A stretch of DNA of 64,000 bases from Burkholderiales bacterium (GTDB lineage: Bacteria; Pseudomonadota; Gammaproteobacteria; Burkholderiales; Burkholderiaceae_C), in assembly GCA_021414305.1 (NCBI GenBank), contig JAIOOS010000023.1:62001-126000 (forward strand), given 5' to 3'. Of this stretch, positions 26,601 through 35,007 are shown piece after piece. Positions within the stretch are counted from its first letter, which is position 1; every line of letters starts with the position of its first letter. Under the pieces are notes generated by a model. That model did no database searches. It worked only from the letters and a program-made list of their open reading frames with translations, and was not told the origin of the DNA. Position numbers and translations under genes: made by a program.

Positions 26601-27791
26601 GGTGCGCACCCAGAAACGGCGTCCGAGGGCAGATTTCTTCTCGGCTTCCATGTCGTAGGGCGTGCCGAGCTCGATGCAGCGCTCGACGGCGTCGCGAACC
26701 GCGGCACGGTGCTCGGGCACGAAGGCGTCCAGGCCCAGCTCCATGGGGGGCGAATAGCCGGCCGGTTCCTCGTGCAGGCTGGCCACCAGGTCGGACCAGA
26801 CCAACCGCCGTTGCGCCACATCGAAGGTCCAGCCCCCAACCTTGGCGCACCGGCCCGCCATATCGAGCAGGGCCTTGCTGTCGCGCAGTTCCTGCTGCGC
26901 GAGCCTGCCGTCGGTGATGTCGCGGGCGATTCCGATGACGCCCGTCACGGCACCCTTGACATCGCGGTACGGCGCACGCGTCGAGTGGAACAGGCGCCGC
27001 CCGTTCACACCGGTGAGCCACTCCTCGCTCGCTTGCACCTTGGCTGTCGCGAATGTCGCGCGGTCGTTGGCGAACAGCGTTTGCGCCTCGGAGGCGCCGA
27101 ACAAGGCCAGGTCGTCGCAGCCCAGGATCTGTTCGATGGGCCGGCCGGTGAAGTCGACCATGGCCTTGTTGCCCAGGAGGTAGCGCCCCCGGCTGTCCTT
27201 GACGTAGACGACATCGGGCGTGCCGTCGGCGACGGCCTGCAACAGTTCGGTGCTGCGCAGCGCAGCCTGCTCCGCCCGCGCGCGGGCGCTGACATTGACG
27301 TGCATGACCACAGCGCCGTCCAGACGCCGGGAGCTCAGCGGTGTCGCCGTGATCATGAACCACCGTTGCTCGGTGGGTGAGTGGCAGGAGTATTCGATCG
27401 AAAAGCTGCTGCGCTCGCCGGCCAACACAGCGCGCAGGCCGGCTGCCACGGCCGGGGCTTTCGCCGACTCCGAACCGGGGCCTGGGTCGCAGACGTCGAG
27501 GTAGTTCCGCCCTACGCCGTGGTCGGTGTCGTGCAGGCCATTTTCGTCGCCGAACCGGCGCCAAGCTGCGTTTACTGCGACGATCCGGCCATCGGCAGCG
27601 AGCAATGCGATATGTGCAGGCAGCGCATCGAGCAGCGCCTCGGTCTTGTGCAAGGGCTCGATCAGCGCCTGGCCGCCAGGGCCGCGTGCTTCCGTTGCAT
27701 GCGGTAGGGTCTGAAAGCGTAGGCAGGAGGCGTGGGCATGGTGCGAAGTCGGGATGCAGCGCCGCGAGATCTCTTGGGCGTCGCCATGCAA
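23658..27791 (-). CDS. Multi-PAS hybrid sensor histidine kinase with receiver and Hpt domains
   Basis: A 1377-residue soluble phosphorelay kinase without an obvious transmembrane segment. About five PAS domains occupy residues 45-690. The HisKA box MSHEIRTPMNGVIGM places the phosphorylated His at residue 715. The ATPase domain has NLVGNAIKF (about 834) and GGTGLGLSISHR (about 895). A degenerate receiver-like region (about 940-1070) precedes a receiver with Asp1152 in LLLTDLHMP, and a C-terminal Hpt domain has His1295 in AHRLKSAART. The start is uncertain: 27791 is a TTG and no ATG lies ahead of PAS1. It is paralogous to the kinase at 31984-35007, sharing the first two PAS domains closely. Confidence 0.87.
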   Translation of the reverse strand: MHGDAQEISRRCIPTSHHAHASCLRFQTLPHATEARGPGGQALIEPLHKTEALLDALPAHIALLAADGRIVAVNAAWRRFGDENGLHDTDHGVGRNYLDVCDPGPGSESAKAPAVAAGLRAVLAGERSSFSIEYSCHSPTEQRWFMITATPLSSRRLDGAVVMHVNVSARARAEQAALRSTELLQAVADGTPDVVYVKDSRGRYLLGNKAMVDFTGRPIEQILGCDDLALFGASEAQTLFANDRATFATAKVQASEEWLTGVNGRRLFHSTRAPYRDVKGAVTGVIGIARDITDGRLAQQELRDSKALLDMAGRCAKVGGWTFDVAQRRLVWSDLVASLHEEPAGYSPPMELGLDAFVPEHRAAVRDAVERCIELGTPYDMEAEKKSALGRRFWVRTIGEAVRDGEGRIVRIQGALQDITERKVAALQAGKVADRLINTLESISDAFFTVDRDWRFTYVNREAERLLGQDRGALLGRVMWNVYPAALGTAFEQGYRRAMAGETGVSLEALYAPLEMWIGVDCHPSDDGLSVYFRDVTESRAARQQLKLLEATVAQLNDIVVISELAPELPHGRRIVFVNDAFVRQTGYTRAEVLGRTPGMFDDPLVDAAEVARIRSAIDRFAPVHTERMGYAKDGRAYPVEVDITPVASAGAGFTHIVSVARDISERRRNEEALHELNAGLERRVRQRTLELESARELAEQANRAKSSFLATMSHEIRTPMNGVIGMIDVLEGSNLLPDQRDMVKTVRKSAYSLLAVVDDVLDFSKIEAGHFTIDQEPIDVAAVVEGVCDALHRLSESGGVKLSLYADPRLPARMLGDAGRLRQVLVNLVGNAIKFSSGLARPGLVSLRALRIEADDTVALEVTDNGIGMDAETLARLFSPFTQADASTTRRFGGTGLGLSISHRLVAMMGGEIAVSSQSDQGATFTVRLPLVLPPAGDTAGPAPSPHPLAGLSCVVIGAGRQASDLGDYLACAGSAVLLVPTLAEALDALRSLGPGRCVVVVADTPEGIDKVLAACRAVLPDRPGPAPAFVVVESGRRKRARLQMPGQVGVDGDCLHRAVFLHSVALAAGLERTDVDATAATDGDSRPAPLEPVRRSVLDPLILVAEDNEVNQQVLSRQLALLGYRAEMTGDGAEALTRWRRGGHALLLTDLHMPTMDGYTLAAAVRAEEGAEGPRLPIIALTANAMRDEELRCRRVGMDGYLTKPVSLAQLKTALGVWLAPASPGSETDSREPPSPIVPPPADLGVLADLVGNDPQVVQEVLETFLLDASRSVLDLTQAHSHGETEVVAGIAHRLKSAARTIGAFRLGEICADIEAAAGSGARSAALGDLMAAFDSEVLAVRRFLETPHAGQVGDRVAPGPRGAPIGSGNVELGL

Positions 27792-28067
27792 ATGGGGCCA
27801 CAGGCGCGAAATTCAAGGATGTCCGCGTCTGGCGATCGATGTCGACTGTCTGTGAGTCCACCGGTCCTTCACGCCCACGCGCTGGGCGACTGCGGCCTCC
27901 ACTGGTTGGCCTCGGGCCGCCGGGAAGAGTCGTCGGCACTCGTCCCTGACCGACGCAGAGCACTCGCAGCCGGAGCCTTCGAGCGTACCCCGGTCCAGTA
28001 TCGTGATGCGACCGCCCCTGTAGCTGATGTCGCCGGTGGCAGCCGATGCGCCGGCCGTCGCCGTCAC

Positions 28068-28199
28068 GCCAGGACGGCGCGAGCGTTCCTGCTCCCTGAT
28101 GCTCTGCGCCGCGGCAAAGCCATGAACGAGCGGCATGTCGAGGTCCATCAGGACGATGTCGAAGTCCGGCCTTTCGGCGCCTCTCTTCCCTGTCCAGCT
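28068..28199 (-). pseudogene. Remnant of a receiver domain
   Basis: The 423-base gap 27792-28214 contains no intact gene. Reading leftward from about 28199, the translation GAERPDFDIVLMDLDMPLVHG and then AAAQSIREQERSRR looks like the middle of a receiver domain with its phosphoacceptor Asp. The usual TPIIALTA block is replaced by unrelated sequence, no start codon or upstream half is present, and the frame is not continued as a receiver. I read it as a decayed response regulator or hybrid kinase fragment. The rest of the gap shows nothing I can support. Confidence 0.5.
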
Positions 28200-28214
28200 A
28201 CTTGATGCGCCTGC

Positions 28215-29153
28215 TCATGCGTGTCGCAGGTACTCGATCGCCGCCCGGACCGTCGCCACCTGGGCTTCGTTGCACTCGGCCGGGGTGGTGGTCGGGCTGT
28301 CCGGGTAGACCTCGGTGGTGGTGACGAAGCGCGCGTTCGTCATGCCGCCGCACAGCCCCGACGCCCGTTGCGCCATGTGGATCACGCCCTCCTGCTGCAG
28401 CGCTGCACCGATGATGCGGCCCCTCTCGTCGGGCCGGGCGATGTGCGTCACCTGGCGGACCGCGTCGATCAGCGCGCGCTGGAACCCGGGCTCGGGCCGT
28501 TCGCTGTCGCCGACGAGATAGAAGCCGTCGGGGATGGCGTGCCAGTCGAGTGCGGTGCCGTCTCGCGCGGCCTTGGCCGGGCCGAACTCGCTGTTGTCAC
28601 TGTCGGTGGTTTCGTGCAGGTCCACGTGCACCTCGACCCGGCCGACGTGGGCGGCCACGCAGGCCATGGCCAGGGCCGATTCGGCGGACGGGCTGGCCGG
28701 CCTGAAGTGCCGATTCGGGTCGAGCGCATCGGGGTTCCAACGGTTGATGGTCTCGTAGCCCCATGGACTGATGCACGGCAGCACCAGCAGGTTGAACGCC
28801 CCGGCATGGCGATCGAACTCCTGACGCAGCCACTGCAAGGCGCCTTGCACGCCGCTGGTCTCGTAGCCGTGCACGCCGCCGGTGATCACCACCACCGGGC
28901 GCTCCGCATTCCAGGCCTGGCTGCGGACGGCGAAGAGGGGATAGAGGTCCCACCCCAGCGACGCGTAGTCGAGAGCGCCGTACTGGAACAGTTCGGCCCG
29001 CGCGGGCAGGTGCGCCTCGAGCGGAGCCACCACCTCGGCCGCGTAGCTGCGCTGGCGCCGCTGGCGCCCGAGCCACGCGGCCTTCTCGGCCGCACCCCAC
29101 GGCCTGCCGGGACTACCGATCGAATACCCGGCAGGCGACGGGGGACTGCTCAC
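28215..29153 (-). CDS. M14-family zinc carboxypeptidase-like protein
   Basis: A 312-residue protein of the M14 peptidase fold. His95 and Glu98 in GGVHGYETSG and His180 in HVDLHET are the candidate zinc ligands, NRHF gives the usual substrate-binding Asn-Arg, and TTEVYPDS holds a likely catalytic Glu. No signal peptide is apparent, so it is probably cytoplasmic. M14 relatives include carboxypeptidases and amidohydrolases of the succinylglutamate desuccinylase type; the substrate is unknown. Confidence 0.82.
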   Translation of the reverse strand: MSSPPSPAGYSIGSPGRPWGAAEKAAWLGRQRRQRSYAAEVVAPLEAHLPARAELFQYGALDYASLGWDLYPLFAVRSQAWNAERPVVVITGGVHGYETSGVQGALQWLRQEFDRHAGAFNLLVLPCISPWGYETINRWNPDALDPNRHFRPASPSAESALAMACVAAHVGRVEVHVDLHETTDSDNSEFGPAKAARDGTALDWHAIPDGFYLVGDSERPEPGFQRALIDAVRQVTHIARPDERGRIIGAALQQEGVIHMAQRASGLCGGMTNARFVTTTEVYPDSPTTTPAECNEAQVATVRAAIEYLRHA

Positions 29154-29173
29154 ATCTCGACCTCGTCAGGACC

Positions 29174-29677
29174 TCAGGCGGCGACTTCCTCGCCGGCTTC
29201 GGCGAGCAACTGCGCCTTGCGTTCGGCGAGCTGCGCGGCCAGACCGGCCAGGTCCATCTTGGCCTTGCGGCACTTCGGGAACATCTCGTCTTCTTCCTCG
29301 GTCGCATGGTGGTCGATGTACTCGCCGAGCACCTTGACCTTCGCGTCGTAGAGGTCCTCGTCGGGCGTCATCGACCGGATCTGGGCGATCAGGTCCTTCG
29401 CCGAGGCGTGCTCGACCTCGGCCTCGTCCAGGAGATCGGTCTCCACGCCGGCCTCGCGGGCGGCAGGATAGAAGATATCCTCTTCCGACGTGGCATGGAT
29501 CGTGAGCTTCATGCAGATCTCTTCGGCAAGGGCTTGACGGTCGGAGGCGGCGGCCTCGGCATCGGCCAGCTTCTCGTATTGCTTGAAGAGCTTGCGCACC
29601 TCGTTGTGGTCCCGGGTGAGCAGGATCGTTGCGTCGGTCTTCGCTGCAGCGGCAGTGGCGGCGGGCTTGGTAGCCAT
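29174..29677 (-). CDS. Hemerythrin HHE-domain protein
   Basis: A 167-residue protein with a low-complexity N-terminus (Ala/Lys rich) and an HHE four-helix domain: TRDHNEVRKLF, TIHATSEEDIFYP and YIDHHATEEEDEMFP carry the di-iron ligands. Candidate oxygen, nitric oxide or iron-binding stress protein. It has its own upstream palindrome and is separated by 20 bases from the M14 gene, with which it may be co-transcribed. Confidence 0.87.
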   Translation of the reverse strand: MATKPAATAAAAKTDATILLTRDHNEVRKLFKQYEKLADAEAAASDRQALAEEICMKLTIHATSEEDIFYPAAREAGVETDLLDEAEVEHASAKDLIAQIRSMTPDEDLYDAKVKVLGEYIDHHATEEEDEMFPKCRKAKMDLAGLAAQLAERKAQLLAEAGEEVAA

Positions 29678-29693
29678 GGGGGTCTCCCTGAAA

Positions 29694-29707
29694 CAGGAAC
29701 ATTCCTG
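29694..29707. promoter_or_regulatory. 14-bp perfect palindrome upstream of hemerythrin gene
   Basis: CAGGAA and TTCCTG flank CA, 17 bases ahead of the hemerythrin start. It could be an operator or a leader hairpin near the ribosome site. Confidence 0.4.
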
Positions 29708-29797
29708 CGATGGGGGAGAACGGTACCCAAGGGCAACGGCGATCTCTGTAGGCGAACTGCCAATCGGCTCGTGGGTTCGAGCCCCCGGCGGGCGTTC

Positions 29798-30775
29798 CTA
29801 CCGAGGCAGGATCTTGTCGAGCTTGGCCTGCAGGGTGGCGCGCGACACCGGCTTGACGACGAATCCGGCGGCGCCCGCTTCCATGCTGCCGAGCAGGGTC
29901 TCCCGTCGCGAATCGCCCGTGAGCATCAGGATCGGAACGCCTGCGGTGCTCGGGGCTGCTTTCAGGCGGCGCGTGAGCGCGACACCGTCGACGTCGGGCA
30001 GGCGGACGTCCATCAGGATCACGTCCGCCTTGATCCGGGCGAGCTGGGCGAGCGCAGTGGCGCCGTCGACGGCAAAGGCCACGTCCCACAGGGCGGGATC
30101 GAGCGCCTGCTGCACCAGCATTCGCGCGAACTCGTCGTCGTCGATGACCAGAACCAGGGGCTTCAGGCAGCGCACGGCCAGACCGAGCGGCCGGGTTCCC
30201 TCGAGCGCCGGTCGGATGCGCTCGCGCAGGCTCTGCTGGGCAGGTCCTTCGGGCTCGCCGACCACGCGCTCGAGCTCGGCCAGGTGGCTCGCATGGAGCA
30301 GAAGCTGCGCCGTGCTCGGCCTCGGGTCGGCGGGGGTCGAGGCCTGGCGGCTGGCGATCCAGACGCTCATCGCCAGGCGCGCGCCGTCGAAGCTCTGCGG
30401 CCAGAACAGCACGTAGTCGTCGAAGTAGCTTCGCTGGCAGAGAGCGAACGCGGCGGACACCTCCAGCCGGTTGCAAAGGACCACCGTGCGGTGCGGGACC
30501 TGGATGCCGCCCGCGTTCTGCCGGTACAGGCCGAGGTAGTAGCGCTCGGATTTCTCGAGCGAGTCGAAGGCGAGGACCAGGACCTCGGGCTTGCACGCCT
30601 CGAAGTCGGCGACGGAGGTGTCGGCGGCCGTCGAGGCCCGCACGTCGCTGAACACGGCCTCGAGCTGGCGGACGATCTGCCGGGCGTCGTCGGCGTTGTC
30701 GGTCGCGACCAGGATTCGCGCGGCGGCGGGAGAGGAATTCAAGGTCCGAAGAGCTCGGCGCGCCGGCGTTGCCAT
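29798..30775 (-). CDS. Two-receiver response regulator, N-terminal receiver degenerate
   Basis: A 325-residue protein, last in the kai operon. Residues 17-135 have a receiver-like fold signature (ILVATDNADDARQIV) but no phosphoacceptor Asp at the expected site (LVLAFDSLEKS). Residues 205-325 form a canonical receiver: VIDDDEF, Asp256 in ILMDVRLPDVDG and Lys308 in FVVKPV. No DNA-binding domain. The ATG at 30775 overlaps the REC-EAL gene by 37 bases; a TTG at 30742, overlapping the EAL stop, is an alternative start. It is a likely relay partner of the adjacent hybrid kinase. Confidence 0.83.
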   Translation of the reverse strand: MATPARRALRTLNSSPAAARILVATDNADDARQIVRQLEAVFSDVRASTAADTSVADFEACKPEVLVLAFDSLEKSERYYLGLYRQNAGGIQVPHRTVVLCNRLEVSAAFALCQRSYFDDYVLFWPQSFDGARLAMSVWIASRQASTPADPRPSTAQLLLHASHLAELERVVGEPEGPAQQSLRERIRPALEGTRPLGLAVRCLKPLVLVIDDDEFARMLVQQALDPALWDVAFAVDGATALAQLARIKADVILMDVRLPDVDGVALTRRLKAAPSTAGVPILMLTGDSRRETLLGSMEAGAAGFVVKPVSRATLQAKLDKILPR

Positions 30776-31971
30776 TCGCTCACCCAGGCCGGCAGTTTTT
30801 CCACTTCCATCGGTCGGCCGATGAAGTAGCCCTGGGCCAGGTCGCACTCGATCTCGCGCAGCAGTTCGAAGTCCTCGAGCGTCTCCACGCCCTCGGCCAC
30901 CGAAACCATGCCGAGCCGGCTGGCGAGGCCGATGCTGCCTTCGAGCATCGGCCGGATGATCTGGTTGCGGCGCGCACCGTGCACGAAGCCCCGGTCTATC
31001 TTGAGCTCCGAGAAGGGCACGTCGCGAAGCTGCGCCAGCGACGAGTGGCCGGTGCCGAAGTCGTCGATGGCCAGGTTGAAGCGGAGCAGGCGCAGGCGCA
31101 CCAGGCATTCGAGCGGCGCGGGCAAGGGCGACATCGCCCGGCTCTCCGTGATCTCCAGGGTGATGTCCTGCGGCGCTACACCCGCGGCATGGGCGATCGC
31201 CGCGACGCGGCTGGCGAAATCCGGCGTGCCGAGGTTGTCCATCGACACGTTGATCGCGACCGGCAGGTGCAGCCCGGCCGCCGACCAGCGCGCGAACTGC
31301 GCGACCGAGTGGACCAGCACCCATTCGGTCAGCGAATCGATCGCGCCGCACTCCTCGGCGATACCGATGAACGCGTCGGGATAGAGCAGTCCGTGCTGCG
31401 GATGGTTCCAGCGAACCAGCGCCTCGACACCCGCGACCGCGCCGGTGACCAGCTCCACTTTCGGCTGGAAGTGCAGCAGCCACTGCGGCGTCCGCGCGGC
31501 CTCGAGAACGGCAGCCTCGGTGATCGATGGAGCAGCGCGAGCAGGTGCCTGGACGACGCCCGGCGGCACCCAGCAATCGATCAGCGCCCGTATCGCTTGC
31601 GGGCGCCCTGGCTTCTCGAGCGCGCCGAGCACCGTGAGCCTGCCGCCGCGCAGCAGCTTTTGCACCGTGTGGAGAATGCGCGCGCCCTCGCCGCTGAGCA
31701 GGATGATGCTGCCGGAGAACGGGCTCGCGTTCAGTGCCTGGAGGAACTGCACGCCGTCCATGCCGGGCATGTTCAGGTCGCAGACGATCACGTCGGGGCG
31801 GCTCTCGCCGCTCAGCAGCGTCGCGAGGGCGGCCCGCGCATCGCCCGATGCGTGGACATCGGCATAGCCCAGGCCGCGCAGCATGCCGGACTGGAGGTCG
31901 AGCATGAACGGATCGTCGTCGACCAGCAGGATCGCAGGCCGGGCGGCGACGAGGGCGGTACCGGTCATCAC
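30739..31971 (-). CDS. Receiver-EAL cyclic-di-GMP phosphodiesterase
   Basis: A 410-residue response regulator. The receiver (residues 12-130) has LLVDDDPF and Asp65 in VCDLNMPGMDG. The EAL domain (about 160-400) keeps the catalytic and metal-binding motifs: GVEALVRW (Glu183), NVS, EITES, IDDFGTG, KIDRGFV, EGVET and QGYFIGRP. This predicts an active cyclic-di-GMP hydrolase controlled by phosphorylation. It lies 12 bases after the hybrid kinase gene. Confidence 0.9.
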   Translation of the reverse strand: MMTGTALVAARPAILLVDDDPFMLDLQSGMLRGLGYADVHASGDARAALATLLSGESRPDVIVCDLNMPGMDGVQFLQALNASPFSGSIILLSGEGARILHTVQKLLRGGRLTVLGALEKPGRPQAIRALIDCWVPPGVVQAPARAAPSITEAAVLEAARTPQWLLHFQPKVELVTGAVAGVEALVRWNHPQHGLLYPDAFIGIAEECGAIDSLTEWVLVHSVAQFARWSAAGLHLPVAINVSMDNLGTPDFASRVAAIAHAAGVAPQDITLEITESRAMSPLPAPLECLVRLRLLRFNLAIDDFGTGHSSLAQLRDVPFSELKIDRGFVHGARRNQIIRPMLEGSIGLASRLGMVSVAEGVETLEDFELLREIECDLAQGYFIGRPMEVEKLPAWVSEWQRRRAELFGP

Positions 31972-31983
31972 GTTCCGACCGGC

Positions 31984-34900
31984 CTAGCGCGCATCGAGGA
32001 AGCGATGCACGTCGGCGAAGGCCTGCTCGAAGCGGACGAGCTGGGCGCTCAGCTCGGCGCGTCGGCCGGAGTTCGCCGAAACCTCCATCTCGTCGCAGAT
32101 CTCGGCGAGATGCAGGGCGCCGATCGAACGGGACGCCGACTTCAGGGCGTGGACCGCGTCGCCGACGAGGCCGCAGGTTCCCGAGCTCACGCCCGAGCGG
32201 ACCGCTTCGCGAGCCCGGGCGGCGCTGCTGCGAAAGGACGCGAGCATCCGGGTGATGACGACCGGATCGGATCCGACCAGGGCGCTCAGCACCGCGAGGT
32301 CGACGACGGAAGAGGGGGTTGTCAGCTTCAGGCGCGCGAGCGGCGCATGGGTCGAAGCCGCGGCCGGCCGGGTGCCGCGCAGCGCCCGCGGCTGGGCGCC
32401 CGGCGGCATCCATCGCTGCAGCATGGCGTGCAGGTCGGCCAGCTGCAGCGGCTTGGTCATGTGGTCGTCCATGCCCACCTCGCTGCAGCGCTGGATCTCG
32501 CTCTTCGCCGCGTTCGCGGTCAGCGCGATGACTGGAAGGCGGACATCCGGGCCTTCCTCGCCACGGATGGCCGCGGCCAGCTCGAAGCCGTCCATCGCCG
32601 GCATGTGCAGGTCGGTCAGAAGCAGGGCGTAGGAGCCGGCGCGCCAGAGCGCCAGCGCCTCGCGCCCGGTCGTCGCGACGTGGGAGGCATAGCCCATCAG
32701 GTCGAGCTGCTTGCAGATCACCTTCTGGTTGGTCTCGTTGTCTTCCGCCACGAGGATGAGCCGGCCTCCCTGGACCGCACCGAGCGCCGAGAGCGGCATC
32801 GGCATCGTCGCGTGATCGGAGTCCGGACCTTCCTGCCCGTCGAACTCCTCCGCGGCGCCGGGCGGTGGCTCGGCGACCGAAGGCGGGTCGACCGATTCGA
32901 ACGGAAGACGCAGCGTGAAGCGCGAGCCGTGGCCGGATCGGCTGGCCACTTCGATCCTGCCGCCCATCAGCTCGGCGATCCGGCCCGAGATGCTGAGGCC
33001 GAGCCCGGTGCCGCCGAACCGTCGCGTGGTGCTGACGTCGGCCTGGACGAAGGGCTGGAACAGCAGCGCGAGCGTCGCCTCGTCCATGCCGATGCCGTCG
33101 TCCGCGACCACGAACTCGACCGTGCAGTTGCGTGCACCCGCCTCGTGGACGCGGAGAGCGACGTCAACCTTGCCGACGCGCCCTTCGGTGCTGCTGAACT
33201 TGATCGCATTGCCGACCAGGTTGAGCAGGATCTGGCGCAGGCGCAAGGCGTCGCCGAGGACGTGCGCGGGAAGGTGGGCGCCGATCGCGAGGTTCAGGTC
33301 GACGCCCTTGCTTTGCGCCAGGTGGGCCAGCGTGTCGCGCACCTGCGCGGCGACCCGCTCGACCGACATCGGCTCGCGGTCGATATGGAAGTGCCCGGCC
33401 TCGATCTTCGAGAAGTCGAGCACGTCGTCGACGATGCTGAGCAGCGCGTAGGCCGACTCGCGGATGGTGCGGACGACGTCGGCCTGCGGGCCCTTCAGGC
33501 TGCTCTGCTCGAGGACGTCGATCATGCCCACCACGCCGTTCATCGGCGTGCGGATCTCGTGGCTCATCGCCGCGAGGAAGGACGACTTGGCCCGGTTCGC
33601 CTGCTCCGCGTCCTCGCGCGCCAGCGTCAGCTCGGCGGTGCGCGAGAGCACCCTGGCCTCCAGGTCCGAATTGAGTCCGCGCAGCGCGTCCTGGTCCCGG
33701 CGGCGCTGCGTCACGTCGCTGAAGTAGACCGACAGGCCCACCTTCGACGGGTAGCAGTGGACGCCGATCCACGCGCTCCAGGGAGCGTGATACGCCTCGA
33801 AGCTGTTGCCGCTGCGGGCCGACATCGCCAGTCTGAGGCCGCGGCCGAGCTGGGTCTTCGCCATCTCCGGGAACTCGGCCCAGAGGCTGCGGCCGATCAG
33901 CTCGTCTTCCTCGCGGCCGAGGATGCGCAGCGCCTCGTTGTTGACGAACGTGAGGTTCCAGTCCCGATCGAGCGTCAGGAAGCCGTCGGTGATGCTGCCC
34001 AGGATGCTGGCGAGCCGATCGGCGAGCAGCCGGGTCGCGTGCTCGGCGGCCTTGCGCTCGGTGATGTCGCGGCTGATGCCGATGACGCCTACCACCTCGC
34101 CCCGCTCGTTGCGATACGGCGCCTTGGTGGCCAGGAAGGTCCGCGGTCCGGCGGCGCCGGTGAGAAGGTCCTCGGTCGAGATCGGCTCGCCGGAGCTCAT
34201 CACCCGGCGATCGGTCTCGGAGCGCTGGAGGGCGGCATCGGCGGTCAGGATGGCGCGGTCGATCAGGCCGACGCCCTGGTTGGTCCGGCCGATCATCTCC
34301 TCGACGCTGCTGCCGACGAAGTGCGCGAAGGCATCGTTGCAGAGCAGGTAGCGGCCTTCCCGATCCTTCACGAACACATGGTCGGGGGTGCCCGAAACGA
34401 CGGCCGTGAGCAGCTCGGCCGAGCGCTGCATCGAGAGCTGCGCCATCATGCGCTCGGTGATGTCGACCTGGGTCACGACCGCCGCCGACGGGCGCTTTTC
34501 TCCGATCGGCGAGATCGTCAGCAGGTACCAGCGCTGCGCGGGGGGCGCGTCGCAGGCGAATTCGACCACGTACGAGGGATGCTCGCCGGCGAGCACCGAT
34601 CGCACGCCGGCGGCCATGGCCTGGGCCAGCGGCGAATCACCGCCCAGGACGCGACTGCAGACCTCGAGGAACTTCATTCCCAGGCCGCCGCCGTTGCCCG
34701 GCAGCGCATTCTCGCGGGCGAAGCGGCGCCAGGCTTCGTTCACCGACACGATCGCGCCGCGAACGTCCAGCAGCACCAGGCCCGCCGGCAGCGAGTCGAG
34801 GATCGCCGCCTGCTGCAGCGCTTCCTGGCGCCGCAGCAACTCCTGCGAGCGCTGCAGCATGACCGTGCGCCCGGCCCGGGTGACGACCGCGTCGACCTGT

Positions 34901-35007
34901 CCTCCGGTCAGGAACTCGAGCCGCTGGTCGGCTGCGCTCAGCGCCTCGACGAGGGCCGAGATCTCCTCGGTGGCGTCGATGCTTCCGGGACTCGCCTCGC
35001 TGCTCAT
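31984..35007 (-). CDS. Multi-PAS hybrid histidine kinase of the kai operon
   Basis: A 1007-residue soluble kinase. A short helical N-terminus precedes three PAS domains (about residues 60-450). The HisKA box MSHEIRTPMNG puts the phosphorylated His at 483. ATPase motifs NLVGNAIKF and GGTGLGLSISGR follow. A receiver has Asp799 in LLLTDLHMP, and a C-terminal Hpt domain has His953 in VHALKSASRS. Its ATG overlaps the kaiB stop (ATGA). It may serve the role that SasA or CikA have in cyanobacteria, reading the KaiB-KaiC state, but this is inference from position. No transmembrane segment is evident. Confidence 0.9.
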   Translation of the reverse strand: MSSEASPGSIDATEEISALVEALSAADQRLEFLTGGQVDAVVTRAGRTVMLQRSQELLRRQEALQQAAILDSLPAGLVLLDVRGAIVSVNEAWRRFARENALPGNGGGLGMKFLEVCSRVLGGDSPLAQAMAAGVRSVLAGEHPSYVVEFACDAPPAQRWYLLTISPIGEKRPSAAVVTQVDITERMMAQLSMQRSAELLTAVVSGTPDHVFVKDREGRYLLCNDAFAHFVGSSVEEMIGRTNQGVGLIDRAILTADAALQRSETDRRVMSSGEPISTEDLLTGAAGPRTFLATKAPYRNERGEVVGVIGISRDITERKAAEHATRLLADRLASILGSITDGFLTLDRDWNLTFVNNEALRILGREEDELIGRSLWAEFPEMAKTQLGRGLRLAMSARSGNSFEAYHAPWSAWIGVHCYPSKVGLSVYFSDVTQRRRDQDALRGLNSDLEARVLSRTAELTLAREDAEQANRAKSSFLAAMSHEIRTPMNGVVGMIDVLEQSSLKGPQADVVRTIRESAYALLSIVDDVLDFSKIEAGHFHIDREPMSVERVAAQVRDTLAHLAQSKGVDLNLAIGAHLPAHVLGDALRLRQILLNLVGNAIKFSSTEGRVGKVDVALRVHEAGARNCTVEFVVADDGIGMDEATLALLFQPFVQADVSTTRRFGGTGLGLSISGRIAELMGGRIEVASRSGHGSRFTLRLPFESVDPPSVAEPPPGAAEEFDGQEGPDSDHATMPMPLSALGAVQGGRLILVAEDNETNQKVICKQLDLMGYASHVATTGREALALWRAGSYALLLTDLHMPAMDGFELAAAIRGEEGPDVRLPVIALTANAAKSEIQRCSEVGMDDHMTKPLQLADLHAMLQRWMPPGAQPRALRGTRPAAASTHAPLARLKLTTPSSVVDLAVLSALVGSDPVVITRMLASFRSSAARAREAVRSGVSSGTCGLVGDAVHALKSASRSIGALHLAEICDEMEVSANSGRRAELSAQLVRFEQAFADVHRFLDAR

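Noticed and set aside
29769..29790. tRNA-like T-arm (GGGTTCGAGCCC)
   Set aside because: The TTCGAG loop looks like a tRNA T-arm, but the outer stem pairs fail and no anticodon arm, D-arm or acceptor stem is present nearby. Not called as a tRNA or attachment site.
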